From Talaromyces rugulosus (taxonomy: Eukaryota > Ascomycota > Eurotiomycetes > Eurotiales > Trichocomaceae): DNA of 64,000 nucleotides. Shown here one piece after another: positions 10,641 to 21,316 of the stretch. The notes below the pieces were generated by a model. The model did no database searches. It was given only the letters and a program-made list of their open reading frames with translations, and had not been told where the DNA came from. Each line of letters opens with the position of its first letter. The first letter of the stretch is position 1. The DNA lies in contig NC_049564.1 in NCBI RefSeq assembly GCF_013368755.1, positions 3,294,001 through 3,358,000 on the forward strand, written 5' to 3'. A program made the translations under genes and the position numbers.

Positions 10641-11830
10641 CCCAGCGTTGGTGTAGTGCGGCTCCAGTAGAGAGACATAGAAAACTGGATGGATTCCTCT
10701 ATATCTTGGAGTAAAGTCAAGTTTGTATACGTTTGACCCCCATGTATCTACTATTCAGAATAGGCCTAGATATCTATCAGCTAGTTTTTCATTATATCAG
10801 AGCAAAGCTATATTCTTTACCCGAAGCATGACTTGTTCTCTGATTTTGAATTCCCAATAAATCTTTCCCCGGTTATAGTACTTCGCTTATGCTTCTTTAG
10901 CTTCTTCTAAGCATTCCTGAATGTTTGCCCGTTTAGTATGGAGCTTTTCTATCCGGTTTATAGCACGTGGCTCCCAATCTTTCAGACTTGAAAGAGCGTT
11001 CTTGGGAATATCTATTCTTAGGTCTCTCTGGAATCCTATGAGGATTTCCATTAAAGATTGCCCTGTGATACTATGCCGACTATTGTTGTATATATTCTGC
11101 GCCAATAGGATCTACTATGGCCAGTCTGTCTGCTCATAGTTTGTGTAGTATCAGAGGAAGTGTTCTACCGTCTGATTTTGGCGCTCCGTCTGTCTATCTG
11201 TTTATAGATAGGCTGTCGTCGACAGTTTCCGGATTATCCCTAGGTAGAAGCACATGGTTTGCTAGAATTCGCTGGTGAACAGCTTATCCCGATCTGAGAC
11301 GATATACTGTGGGAAGGTAATCCACTGCACTAGGTTCTCTAGGAGTAGCTTCGCTAGTCCTTCGGCTAATAACACTTTCTGCGTCGGCAAGTAGATAGTG
11401 TATTTTGAGAATGGGTCAATGATGACCAGTATAGCGTCAACCGTCGCTCTCTGCTATCCCATAGGTGGCAATCCTGTTATAAAGTCCATGGTTACCGTTT
11501 TAAATGGTTTTAATGGAACTGGCAACGGCTTGAGTAGCCTATACTGCCGGTGTCTGTGTACCTTGACCTGTTGGCAGGTAGAACAGGTTCGGATGTAGTA
11601 ATCTACGTCGGCTTTTAATGCCGGTTAATAGTATTTCTGATAGATAGTTGCTACAGTGTGGGTTTTTCTGAAATGGCCTCCCTGCGCATTGTTATGGTTA
11701 TTCTTTATGATTTCCGACTGCAAGGCCTTATTGGGTGGCACATATGCGGCCCTCTTGTACTGGAGAAGATCACGCTCCCTGATACTCCATACCGAACCCT
11801 CAGCCTGTCCCATACGGAGTTCTTTTGACT
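10640..11830 (-). pseudogene. Gyp-I integrase
   Basis: HHCC zinc head at about 11700-11580: HNNAQGGHFRKTHTV ... YYIRTCSTCQQ, all four ligands present. Core: TVTMDFITGLP (first Asp, about 11500), QYIVSDRDKLFTSEF (second Asp, about 11300), TERQNQTVEHFLRYY (Glu, about 11180). The C-terminal block HPVFYVSLLEPHY lies at about 10700-10665. A few TAG stops (Trp/Gln sites) interrupt it. Segments 11625-11813 and 10887-11105 remain open. This enzyme would integrate Gyp-I cDNA and explains the 5-bp duplications. Confidence 0.88.
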
Positions 11831-12209
11831 TTTTCTATATAAAGGCGTCCCCTTGTTAGTATTTTTAAAGGAGACTCTCTATGTCGGGTTTCATTTCTGA
11901 ATAGGCCGTCTCAGTCCTTATAGCTTCGGTCGCTAGGGACCGTGGCACCAGGAGTTCTAGACTCCCTGTATCGCCAGCGGTGGTGTTCTTATCTGTAGGG
12001 GCATTCCCCTCTTCGGGCCTGTAGGCATTTTCTTTGTTAATGGTAAAAGATGTCCTTTAAGCCTTCTGTACTTGTGCCAGCATATTCGCAGATAATTCTT
12101 GGTTATATAGAGAGATTAGGTTTTGTTCTTGTTTCCTAAAGTAACCCCTTCGCAGCTTTTCCTATAGGGTCGAGAGTGTTGTTGTGTCTTCTTCAACACT
12201 GTCTATATA

Positions 12210-13646
12210 GTCTGGACGATGACTTGGCGTATCTATAGGGTTCTTTGAACCCAGGCGGTATTCTATATTAAAATTAAATGCTGATAGATATTCTACCCAT
12301 CAGGCCTGACGCCTGCTGAGTTCCTTAATGATAGTGAAGTACCGCAGGTTACTGTGATCTATCAGGATCCTAATTGTATATCAGCTACCTTCTAGGTATT
12401 ACTGCCAGTGCTTGAAAGCTTCTACTACTGCTAGAAATTCCAAATCATACACTTCATAGCGCACCTCTAGTCCCTTGAGCTTCTGGGACCAGAAGGCTAT
12501 CAGATACCATTAGGAATCCTTAAACAGCTGAGTGATTACCGCTCCTAGGGCTCTGCCTGAAGCATCTGTTTCTATGTGAATCGGTAGCGCTGGGTTATAA
12601 TGTCTTAGCATAGGTTCGCACTGGAATGCTTGCTTTAAGCTCAAGAAAGATTCTCTGGCTTCTGAGGTTATATTAAATCCTTGGATGGCGCTGCCCTTTT
12701 GGCTATTGCGCTTTGTTCTCCCTGCAGGACCCTTGGTTACCTTGGATAGTGGTGCTGACATGCGTGAGAACTGATGTATGAAATTATGGTAGAAATTTAT
12801 AAATCCCAAGAATGACTGGACCTCCTTAACTGTCTGTGGTTCAGGCTATTCTGTAATAGTATAAACCCAGTCCAGATCCATTGTTATTCCTTATAGACTT
12901 ATAATAAACCTAAGATATTCTATGGTATCTACTCTGAAGCTATACTTGCTTTGCTTGTAATATAAGCTATAGCTTCTTAATCAGTTTATAACTTCCCGCA
13001 TCTAGGCTTTATGTATCTGCAGGTCGGCTGAATATATGACTATATTATCTAGATATACTACTATATAGGTGTCTAATAGGTTCAACATTACTTTATTAAC
13101 ATATATCTGGAATGTGGCCAGTGTATTTATAAGGCTGAATAGTATCACCTGGTATTTAAAGTAGCCATAATGGGTTTAGAAAGTGGTCTTCCACTTATCC
13201 TTTGTTCAGATTCTGATATGATGGTATGCATCTTTCAGATCCAGCTTAGTAAAATACTTTATACTAGCAAAGCAGTCCAACGTCTTTTAGACCAGAGGAA
13301 TTGGGTAATAGTTCTTTACTGTGATTGTATTAAGTTCCCAATAGTCTATGCATAGTCGGAGCTCACTATCTTTTTTTAGTACGAAAAGGATAGGGGCTCT
13401 TACTGGGCTTTTGGATAGTTTAATCTAATCTTTTTCCTGTGTTTTACTTAGGTAGTTCTTTAGGACTTTATATTCAGTTTCTGTAAGCCTGTATATAGGT
13501 TTATAAGGGAGAGCTGTCCCCAGTTCTAAGTCTATAGCATAGTCATGCTCTATATATTCAGGCAGCATACTGGCAACTCTTTCTGAGAATATATCTGCAT
13601 AGTCAGATAGATAATCTGGCAGTTGAAGCTTATCTGTTCTAGACAT
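12210..13646 (-). pseudogene. Gyp-I reverse transcriptase and RNase H
   Basis: Minus strand from 13646: LPDYLSDYADIFSE linker, [20 protein letters not shown] (about 13395-13340), TKLDLKDAYHHIRI, then VVYLDNIVIYS at about 13070-13035. The second catalytic Asp of YLDD is Asn, a single G-to-A, so polymerisation is dead. RNase H: LPIHIETDASGRALGAVITQL (about 12600-12530) with its first catalytic Asp, DLEFLAVVEAFKHWQ, and a SHRPDY-type tail near 12210. The segment 12510-12809 is still open (GFINFYHNFIHQFS). Stops are TAG/TAA at Trp/Gln sites. Confidence 0.88.
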
Positions 13647-13859
13647 CTCTGTGTCTGATAGTACTTCCTAGATGCGCGCCCCGTCATCTTTTTGTGGGAT
13701 ATGAGCGGTATATAAGCGCAAGCCTAATTCTGGTGCGTCTTGGGGGTCTATTCAGTATGCTGCACACCTGGCTACTAGGCTTTTATATGCTTTATGGGGA
13801 GATATAGTCTCTATTCCTTCAGCCAACGCACGGTCCTGGTATCTAAACCGCCCTACAAC

Positions 13860-14170
13860 CCAATCTATATTGGGATTTGTCTTTTTTAACCAGGGCATAC
13901 TAAGGATTATGTTATATCTATTAATATCCATTATATAAAAGGGGTGCCTGCTTATTTAGGTCAGCCCCTCGGAGTCTGTGACTCTTATATCTGTGTGGCG
14001 TTGCCTGTATGTTCAGACAACTCGCCCATCAATGGCTTTTACTAGCCTGGGGGCTTTTCTAGTAGTCCTGGTGAACTTCTCAGCGAGTTCCCAGCTTACG
14101 AAATTGCCCTGGGCACCACTATCAATAAGAGTCTGTACCTTCGCGGTTCCCAGTAGCTTGGGGAGTTCTG
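13860..14170 (-). pseudogene. Gyp-I aspartic protease
   Basis: TLIDSGAQGNFVSWELAEKF at about 14135-14075 on the minus strand carries an intact D-S-G active site. IILSMPWLKKTNPNIDW follows at about 13910-13865, the usual 'iLG.dwL' block. It lies between gag and RT as in all gypsy elements and would cleave the polyprotein. RIP damage is mild here. Confidence 0.85.
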
Positions 14171-14254
14171 TTTCTATTATTAACAGTTACTCTTCCCCTA
14201 TATCCTCTTTATAGGCTATTCCTAGCGTGGCTGTTATATGTAAGCACTGGGGTC

Positions 14255-15430
14255 CTAGTTTTTTGATAATTCAGACGCCTTTTGTGCTTTATTGAATCTT
14301 TTTTTGTAGTATTCCTTTTCTCAGTGTTCTACCTTGCCACAATAGTTGCAGGTGGACTTGGTCTGATCCCCTTTAGGCTTCCTATGTTCCTTTTTCTTTG
14401 GGTTTCCGCCACTGCTTCTGCCCGTAGCGGCCTTGTCCCTTTGGGGGAACTGGTCATCCTTCTTATGTTTATCTATGGGGGGTCTCGCTTTAGTGCGGTG
14501 ATGGTTTGGGGCTGCCTGGTATTCATTACCGCTGCTGCTGTGACCATCCCGTTGTTGGGAATTTCTTGTCTTTTGACGTTCGGGCATGGCATCTTCCAGC
14601 TTCTGTAGGAATTGCACGGTGTCCTTGTACGTTTGGGGTTTCTCTAGATACTTCTGCAACTTATCTTGGATGGGCTGTAGGACCTTTACTATGAGAAGCT
14701 TCATATACTGTTTCTTGCTATACTGCATGTCTATCTGGTCTTTGAGAGTTCGCAGGTAGCGGGCAAATTCCTATACTGATTGACCCTTTAACTGTCTGGC
14801 ATCATTATGATCTTGTGTGGTAGCAATGCGAAGAAGCTCAGGATCATGAAACAGTCATTGCAGGTGTGCTTTGAAGTCTTCCTAAGTAATAGGTTCTGGT
14901 TCTTTCTCCTTCTGGTACATATTGAAGTTAAGAAATTGCTTGGAGCTCAGGTTGTCCGAAGCTTTGCCAACTTTATAATGTGGATATTGGCTATACCACT
15001 TTGGATATTTATCGAACCATGATTCTGCACGTCCTATGAATGTCTCGAGTTCGGTTAGGGATTTCCCACTGTAGGGATTCTTTATTTTGAATCTTGAGGG
15101 GTGCTTCTCTGTAGAAATTGTATCGGTTTGGGGTCTCTTTTCTCTATGAGTGCTGCTGTTGGGGGTTCCAGTGTCTTGGTTCTCGTGCGCTGGTGCGCCA
15201 CGTAGCTGCGCTTGGGTTTGTAGGATCTGCTGTTTCAGGTTTGTGATATGGAGCTTTTGGTCTAGCTGGGTTTTTATGGCTTTGAGTTCTTTTATTGATA
15301 TGTCCTCCAGTTCCTGTTCTGAGGATGGCTGCATTATCCCTAGGTCTAGGTCTTCACTGGTAGGATGATTCTCTTCTAGTTCTACTGTTGGTTCTTTTTT
15401 ATTACCATGTCCATCCAGTGTTTCCGACAT
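14255..15430 (-). pseudogene. Gyp-I gag (capsid and zinc knuckle)
   Basis: Start ATG at 15430 (MSETLDGHGNKKEP), 128 nt inside the 5' LTR. A coiled-coil-like stretch (ELKAIKTQLDQKLHITNLKQ) precedes the capsid block LTELETFIGRAESWFDKYPK. Open segments at 14882-15430 and 14321-14728 are separated by a few stops. The C-terminus is basic and Gln-rich, with a zinc knuckle CNYCGKVEH (about 14350-14325) whose last Cys appears as Tyr (EYYKK). In the intact element gag packages the RNA. The 108-codon open segment on the opposite strand is a shadow. Confidence 0.85.
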
Positions 15431-15546
15431 GCTGGGTTGGATTTCTGCCGCTGGTACGGAACGTTCGGTGGTATTAGTGGGAATAGGGGTGCTCCTGGTA
15501 GTAACTATAATTCTGAAACTTGTTAGTCCTCTTCCTGAAGGTAAAG

Positions 15547-15557
15547 AGTAATCAGAA
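15547..15557 (-). other. Gyp-I putative primer-binding site (non-tRNA)
   Basis: The minus strand just inside the 5' LTR reads TT then CTGATTACT, not the TGG expected for a tRNA 3' end. CTGATTGCT occurs in the LTR at 8677-8685 and 15631-15639 (+ strand), 82 nt from the LTR end. The two would pair at 8 of 9 bases; the mismatch is a G-to-A transition in the site. The same site and spacing occur in copy 2 (7329-7337). This suggests self-priming but is weaker than in Gyp-II and Gyp-III. Confidence 0.45.
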
Positions 15558-15768
15558 TGTGAGGATATTATATAGAGAGCAGGTAAGAGTTGGATTCGAT
15601 AGTAAAGCTATGGTTCGCTAGGTAGTCAAACTGATTGCTGACCTTCGGCAATCCCTGTGCGAAGGTCAGTATATATATGCCGCTTCATTAGTGGCTTGGC
15701 AACCCTCTGTGAGGCTAGTGTAGCGAGGTGCGGCATCTGGTGCGTCCCGAAGGTCTCACGGCCTCACA
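15558..15768 (-). repeat. Gyp-I 5' LTR
   Basis: 211 bp, TGTGAGG...CCTCACA, followed on the + strand by the duplication ATATC (15769-15773) that matches 8599-8603. Nearly identical to 8604-8814. Confidence 0.95.
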
Positions 15769-18230
15769 ATATCAAGCTTAATATAATGACAAGCTAGATC
15801 TATCACGACTCAGAGTGATTAGATCTAAAAGGGAATATTTGATTCCGCCCAAACAAAGAAAGAAGCTAATAGACCTAAGGATAAGGCTATATCTTCTATT
15901 AAAATATAAAGAGAATACAAACTACTATATCCTTCTAAAAGATAGCAGGATCATTAAAACACCAAATACTAAATTTTATAAAATTCTAAACACTCTCTCC
16001 ACATAAACAGAACAAGATATAGAAGCAGAATTAGATGATTTATCTATAGTAATAGCTACTACTATAGAAGAGAATAAGACAATAGGACTAATAAATCAAC
16101 TGTTAGTAAGAATACAGTATATATCTATACCCACCTCTGGTTATTATATGTCTATAATATTACAAGAGCAAAGACTGCCATAATTAGATAATAAGTTAAG
16201 TAATAAGAATTCAAACTCACAGTCTTTTATTAGATACAGAAATATCACCTACTCACCTATATAGGGTGAGGACGCCTTTAGACTATTTACAGATATTCTA
16301 TAAGAGACTGCTTAAAAGAGCGACTCATCAACTATCAATAACCAGCAACAATATAATATTCAACCAGATCTAAGATTAGGAGACAGACTATTATATATAA
16401 ATCTCTAATATGATTGCCTAAAGAATACAGTATAGCAACAAGATCTAAGATTAGAAGCTAGGCTACAATATATAGAGCTCTAATGTAATTATCTAGAATA
16501 TATAGTATAGCAAGAACTATTAAAACATCATTTTAAACTTAAAGTTCGTAGATTATAGGCCACACAGGATATTTTCACTAAAAGCGAAGAAGAGCTTGCA
16601 CTAATAAATATATCTTATAGGAAAGTAATTCTAATCTTTCTAACTCTAGCAGCAGAATAGATAGAATCTTTTAAACTAAAAACCCTTTAGCAAGCAATGA
16701 ATAATATTAGCTGGCCTAAATAAGAAAATATAATAATTAATAAAGTCAACTCTTTTAAATAAAATAGGATATAGAAGCTTATTAATCTTTCTAAGGACTA
16801 AAGGGTCCTTAGTAGAAAGTAGATTTTTAAAATTAAACAAGAACCACACAGAGAAGTTATTCACTATAGGTGTTAATAGGTAGTGCAAGGCTTCATACAA
16901 GAAGAAAGCATTGACTATAATAAGACCTTCATATCTATAGTCAAATCTATAAGCTATAAAGTGCTATTTATAATTATGGCCACCTTAGACCTCAAAATTA
17001 AATAGATAGATATTAAAACTGTATTCTTATATAGAAATATTAACTATAAAATCTATATTAAACAGCTTTACCACTTAACAGACAGTATAATAAAGGTCTA
17101 TAAACTTTAAAAGACACTCTATAGCTTAAAACAAGCGCTATATATCTAGTATCAAACTCTAATAAACTTCCTATGCAATCTTGGCTTTAAGCCTATCAAT
17201 ACTAATCTTAGTATTTTTATACAGAATACTATTTACATCATAGTATACATTAATAATCTTTTAATTATTAGACCTAATATTATAGAAATTAAGAAAATTA
17301 AGCGGTCCCTTAGAAATCATTTTTATATAACTGACTTAGGACTATATAGCTACTACCTCAGCATATCTGTCTAACAAGATTAATAGAACCAAATACTCTA
17401 TCTAAGTTAAAAAGCATACATTTACAAGGTCATTCATTAATTTAGAATAGATAATTACACTTCTATTAATATATTAATAGAAACCTTTCCTTTATTAAAG
17501 AATAGACCAGAATACACCTGCTCTATAGATTAAAGAATTAAATACTAATATATCATAGGGTCTCTAATATATATTATATTTAGAACCAGGAGAGATATTG
17601 CATATACCGTCTTAATAGTGAGTTAGTACCTAGCCAATCCTAAACCATAATATATAAAACTTGCTTATCAAATCATCTAGTATCTTAAAGACACAAGTGC
17701 TCTTAGACTAATATATAAAGATTATCTTTAGAGGTTAAGTAGCTTTATAAACATAAACTGGACTAGTTATTAAGATATAAAATAATCTACAACTAGATAT
17801 CTCTTTAATATTGGCAGTAAAGTAATCAGCTAGCAATCTAAATATCAGTCTGTTGTTGCCCTATTAACCTATAAAGCTAAATTTATAGAACAGATATAGA
17901 CAACAAAAGAGGTTATCTAGCTGAGAAAACTCCTTAATAAACTTAATATAAGCTAAAAAAGAGTGGTAACAATTATCTATAGCGATAATTAAGAAGCCAT
18001 CACTTTATCCTTGAATCCTCAGTATCATTTACACACAAAATATATAAACATCTAACATAAATAGTAAAGAGAGACTTAAAATACTAAGATGGTTAAGCTA
18101 AAATACATACCAACTATAAAACAAATTGCTAATAGTCTTACCAAGCCTCTTACACAAGACCATTTTGAATAATTCTGAAAAAGGCTAGGCATTAAGTAGG
18201 ATATATAAGATATCATCTTAAATTAGCAAA
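15769..18230 (+). pseudogene. Cop-1: Ty1/copia integrase end, reverse transcriptase and RNase H
   Basis: 15769-16006 continues the integrase in frame (LRVIRSKREYLIPPKQRKKL ... YYILLKDSRIIKT, the copia 'GY...Y......RDV.F' region). RT starts at about 16780 and includes VQGFIQEESIDYNKTFISIV (16885-16945), DIKTVFLYRNI, KVYKL.KTLYSLKQA, IYIIVYINNLLI (catalytic YVDD now INN), FYITDLGLYSYYLSI. RNase H and tail run to 18180: YKAKFIEQIQTTKEVI, a LRKLLNKLN block, IYSDN.EAI, HTKYINI, IANSLTKPL, all classic copia end blocks. Dozens of TAG/TAA stops. This element is older and more mutated than Gyp-I, which sits inside it. Confidence 0.88.
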
Positions 18231-18353
18231 CACACAGGCTCTTTTTTCTTTATTTTTCCACAAAGATTTTGAAAGGTTTTAATAGGATCTGTCAGCACTA
18301 TGATATATAATTGCTAACATACTTTTAATATCAAGATAGCTATCGAGTGGGAG

Positions 18354-18622
18354 TGTTGAATATCCCAGTGGCTGTGCGTGTGGCTAATAGTATACAGATG
18401 TGGGTCTATGCATATGTGTGTGTATATATATGTAAGCAGTCCATCTGCCCCTCATAATAAGACAATAAGAACATGCTTCCACATACCGCTGAACCTACTT
18501 CAACATGCGGTTTTGCATGCCTTCTATACGAGAATTTCGGAAGTATGTGATTTTCGCTTTAACGAAAATCTCGAACCGCCTGGTCGAATTTCCCGGTGGC
18601 TGTGCGTATAGCTAATAATATA
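18354..18622 (+). repeat. Cop-1 3' LTR start and an internal duplicated LTR-head motif
   Basis: A purine run (GAGTGGGAG, 18345-18353) is followed by TGTTGAATATCCC, the expected polypurine tract and LTR start of a copia element, about 170 bp after its RNase H. The first 37 bp after TGTT (18358-18394) recur with few changes at 18586-18622, where the copy keeps CpG. The true 3' end of the LTR is not visible, and no 5' LTR remains in the window. A dyad GATTTTCG/CGAAAATC lies at about 18549-18571. Confidence 0.55.
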
Positions 18623-19333
18623 GAAGAGTTGATCAGGACCTGTAGAGGGCGGCTTATAAATTCCATCAAGACAGATAGGATCACCGTTCCTAAAAAATTC
18701 AAGCTGTTAGTGTCTATGAGCTTGATAGCTTGTAAACCAGGGAAGGATGTGCTGGTGTGAACATAACAGACACTAAGATACACTAATTAGCATAAGCTGC
18801 CACGCGGCATATACTAGCAATATTTACATGCTAATTACTCTGTACAAAACAGCACAGTTCCGTTCTTATATATCAATAAGCTTATTGTTTATAGCACGAT
18901 CATTATATAACAAGGATTTCTTCCTATACCTAGCTTATCCCTACTTCCCTAGACTGATGAAGCGCGAAGGTGGGAGCGAGTACAGTGATCGAGCCCCTCC
19001 TGGATCCAATTTAGTCCTAGAGCTCTTGTCCGTGGCGGTTGACTCGAGGAATGGGACTTGTGAGAGGGAGAAAATTATGACCGTATGAATGTGACTGGTC
19101 CTAACTTGTCTTAGCTGGCTTATACAGACAGCCGAGACAAGTCTGTATGAGTCATATTTCAACTAATACATATTCGCATTTATCTTATTACAATTGTCTT
19201 AAGACATTCTCTGACCTGCCCACATGGCACATAACAGAGAATATTTATTCCACTCCAATTATATAGGGCACACCAATGGTTCTCGAACGTCTGTAGCTGT
19301 CAAACTGGCAACAATAGGACCTTGTATAGACAC
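18623..19333. other. Unresolved low-RIP stretch
   Basis: CpG-retaining sequence without recognised domains. A 74-codon minus-strand open segment (18559-18783) overlaps its start and is not recognised. At about 19105-19143 an inverted repeat (ACTTGTCTtaGCTG ... CAGCcgAGACAAGT, roughly 14-bp arms) could form a hairpin or be the tip of a DNA transposon. Nothing else stands out. Confidence 0.4.
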
Positions 19334-19470
19334 ACTCTTCTAGTGGTGATACACCCAGTGCAGATGCATTCATTCAGTGCAGATACACTCTTCTAGTGGA
19401 TGTACACCCAGTGCAGATGCATTCATTCAGTGCAGATGCACTCTTCTAGTGGATGTACACCCAGTACAGG
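19334..19470 (+). repeat. 53-bp minisatellite, about 2.6 copies
   Basis: The unit beginning ACTCTTCTAGTGG recurs at 19334, 19387 and 19440, an exact 53-bp period, each followed by a TACACCCAGTGCAG-type block and CATTCATTCAGTGCAGAT. The third unit is partial and runs into a CCCCCAGTGCCCCC stretch. Open segments across it (19377-19628, 19400-19645) are likely by-products of the repeat and of the GC-rich flank. Confidence 0.85.
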
Positions 19471-19879
19471 TGCCCCCAGTGCCCCCATTCATACTCTTCA
19501 GAAAATCGGTGGGGCTAGACTCAATTATGGTGTGGACTTGGCGAGTCGGGCCTGCTGGAAGCTTCTACCCGCTAGTGCACTTCTGCCCTGGGGTCAGCCC
19601 TGGCATGGTGTTGGCACCGTGGTTTTAAACCCACTTGGGGTCTAACCTGTGTGGATTAGCCTGACGCTGCGTGCAGCCCTGCCATGAGCCTCGACCTTGT
19701 GGTTGCGGCCCGAGCAGGGCATAGTCCCAGGTAGCTTGAGTCTAGAGCTATTTAATTCAAAATTATATCTTCTTTCTCTCAGTCATTTATTAGGGTTTAG
19801 CTTGCGCCTTGGCATCAGTTATTCTATAAGGAATATATATACTAAGGTAAGAATTTCCACTATGGTTTATATACTTAAG
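19471..19879. other. GC-richer spacer, no gene recognised
   Basis: 19490-19740 is the most GC-rich unmutated patch in this part of the window. It lies between the minisatellite and the 3' end of the 2EXR pseudogene. Short open segments exist but none shows a family motif. From 19750 on it becomes AT-rich again. Confidence 0.35.
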
Positions 19880-20617
19880 CTAATATGACGTGTCAAGACC
19901 TATGGACTTATAGAACTTATTATAATTATTCTAGTATTGGGCAGTATACTTCTGGTATTCCTTAGCACGATATGTAATTAGTGTACTGTTATTGTTATAG
20001 TCATCATCTATCAGTATGATAATCTGCAGACTAGGAAGGATTGACAGGGTTGAGGCAGAAGATGGGTCTTAGTTCTAGTTATCCCATTCTGTATCTTTAA
20101 TAAGAAGGATCTAGAATTGATTGATAGAAGTCTAGTAGGTAGCTTGTAGCTCCTTTAGGGGTTTAGGGTCGCTTACGATATCGTAACTTAATCAGAGAAG
20201 GTCTTGATAGGGATTAAAGTAGAAAGCGTATTCAGACAGATTTGGATATTGGACTAAGACATATATGTAAAGTGTATATATATGGGATTCTTAATATATC
20301 TAAAGAGCGATTGGAAATGGGCATTTCTCTAATGGAGACAGTGTCTCCATAGGTCTCAAACTAAAATTCATCTGTAGGAGAGTATTGAGAGAGCTAATAG
20401 GGCAAAATATCATATATTTATAATACTTATTGTTATCAAAATTGTCCTAGGTCACAACTTCAATAACCTGTGCTGCAGGCTATGTATATTCCTAGATTAT
20501 CAATTAGATTTCCGGCGGAAGAGATTTTAAATTCATCTTTAGAGGACTTTCCTAGATTTCTAATCTTGGGCGTTTACGAACGGGCTTATTTTGATCAGAG
20601 AGTGCCATTTCTAACAT
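19880..20617 (-). pseudogene. RIP-inactivated 2EXR-domain protein gene
   Basis: From ATG at 20617 to TAG at 19880 the minus strand is one uninterrupted frame of 246 codons with no indel, broken only by TAG/TAA/TGA codons. Near the N-terminus after a basic patch (KPVRKRPRLE) it reads SLPPEI-stop-LII-stop-EYT-stop-PAAQVIEV, which fits the fungal 2EXR signature LPPEIRLxIWExxxPxxRVIEV; two stops sit exactly at expected Arg/Trp sites. NLSEYAFYFNPYQDLL then a stop, LSYDIV, matches the family's YFNPxxDxLWLxxD block. The C-terminus ends LITYRAKEYQKYTAQY. 2EXR proteins are common in fungi and of unknown biochemical role. The clean frame with only transition-type stops implies RIP of a duplicated host gene. 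Confidence 0.72.
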
Positions 20618-21316
20618 ATTGGCAACAGGAATAATTGCATTAAGGGATTTTCACATTACTTAACTATCTCATTTTCTTTAAGCTCAGCCAAACAGTGTAA
20701 ACAAGAAAATATGCGTAGTCAGAGTCTTAGATAGAGCTAGAAGGGCGTCTTTAAAGAAAATTTAGTTATAAGAAGCGTTTAAGGCGATGAGATAGAATTA
20801 TCTGAAAGGTCATCGTTTCCACAACAAAGAGGCCAACTTGCTGTTTGCCAAGCATGTCACGTGCTGGAAAATGCAACGCCTTGGGACTGACCCGTGCCTC
20901 CCGCGCACCGTGTACTCTTCGAGCTCCGGCGCCTTAAACGATTGTCGGGCAGGACAAATGGAATCGGTGCGTCGTTCCAATCAGGGTGCTAATCGGACCT
21001 AGACTCCTTTATGACATGCTACTATTAAAGATGGTAGAAATGTGCATGATAGAGAGGTGAACTCAATCAAGGGCAGATAACCCTGTTCAGCCTCCCGACG
21101 CCCATTGCAAGCTATCCAGCCTAGGAAGCCCTCGAGATACAGTTTTTTGCCCTGCTGGGCCGTGAGACTCAGGACCATGAGAAGTGGGGCGAGTGGGTAG
21201 CAAAGGATATGTATGCGTAAAACCGACGTTTGTCGAATCCACACGTACGATTTAGGTCGGCGGAAAAAGAAATTACTGAATTGTTCTGTACGAATTAGAC
21301 AATTCGCTCTCAGCTC
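20618..21316. other. Upstream region of the 2EXR pseudogene
   Basis: Balanced base composition with CpG kept at 20840-21300. It contains TCACGTGCTGG at about 20866 (an E-box core). A 107-codon open segment (20999-21322, -) shows no known family. It would be the promoter side of the 2EXR gene if the tandem array at 21317 is a distal regulatory or structural repeat. Confidence 0.35.

Larger units (their letters stand above)
8604..15768 (-). mobile_element. Gyp-I: complete Ty3/gypsy chromovirus with an extra antisense gene
   Basis: A 7,165-bp element with two 211-bp LTRs (8604-8814; 15558-15768), both TGTGAGG...CCTCACA. It is flanked by an exact 5-bp duplication ATATC (8599-8603; 15769-15773), so it inserted by integrase and has not rearranged. 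Minus-strand order: 5' LTR, primer site, gag (15430 down), protease, RT, RNase H, integrase, chromodomain, stop at 10431, then about 1.6 kb with a + strand spliced gene, a polypurine tract and the 3' LTR. The LTRs differ at 5 of 211 positions by eye, all transitions, so the copy is fairly young and lightly RIPed. The RT active site reads YLDN, so it is dead as it stands. Confidence 0.95.

Noticed and set aside
14282..14608. A 108-codon hydrophobic open segment opposite Gyp-I gag, present also at 6064-6390
   Set aside because: Shadow of the basic gag C-terminus; hydrophobicity comes from reading Lys/Gln/Arg-rich codons in reverse.
15541..15557. tRNA-type primer-binding sites in the gypsy elements
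   Set aside because: None of the three complete families has TGG after the LTR; I found no tRNA-like 3' complement by eye.
19377..19645. Two overlapping 81-83 codon open segments as small secreted or Cys-rich proteins
   Set aside because: They start inside the 53-bp minisatellite in different frames and lack any signal or family motif.
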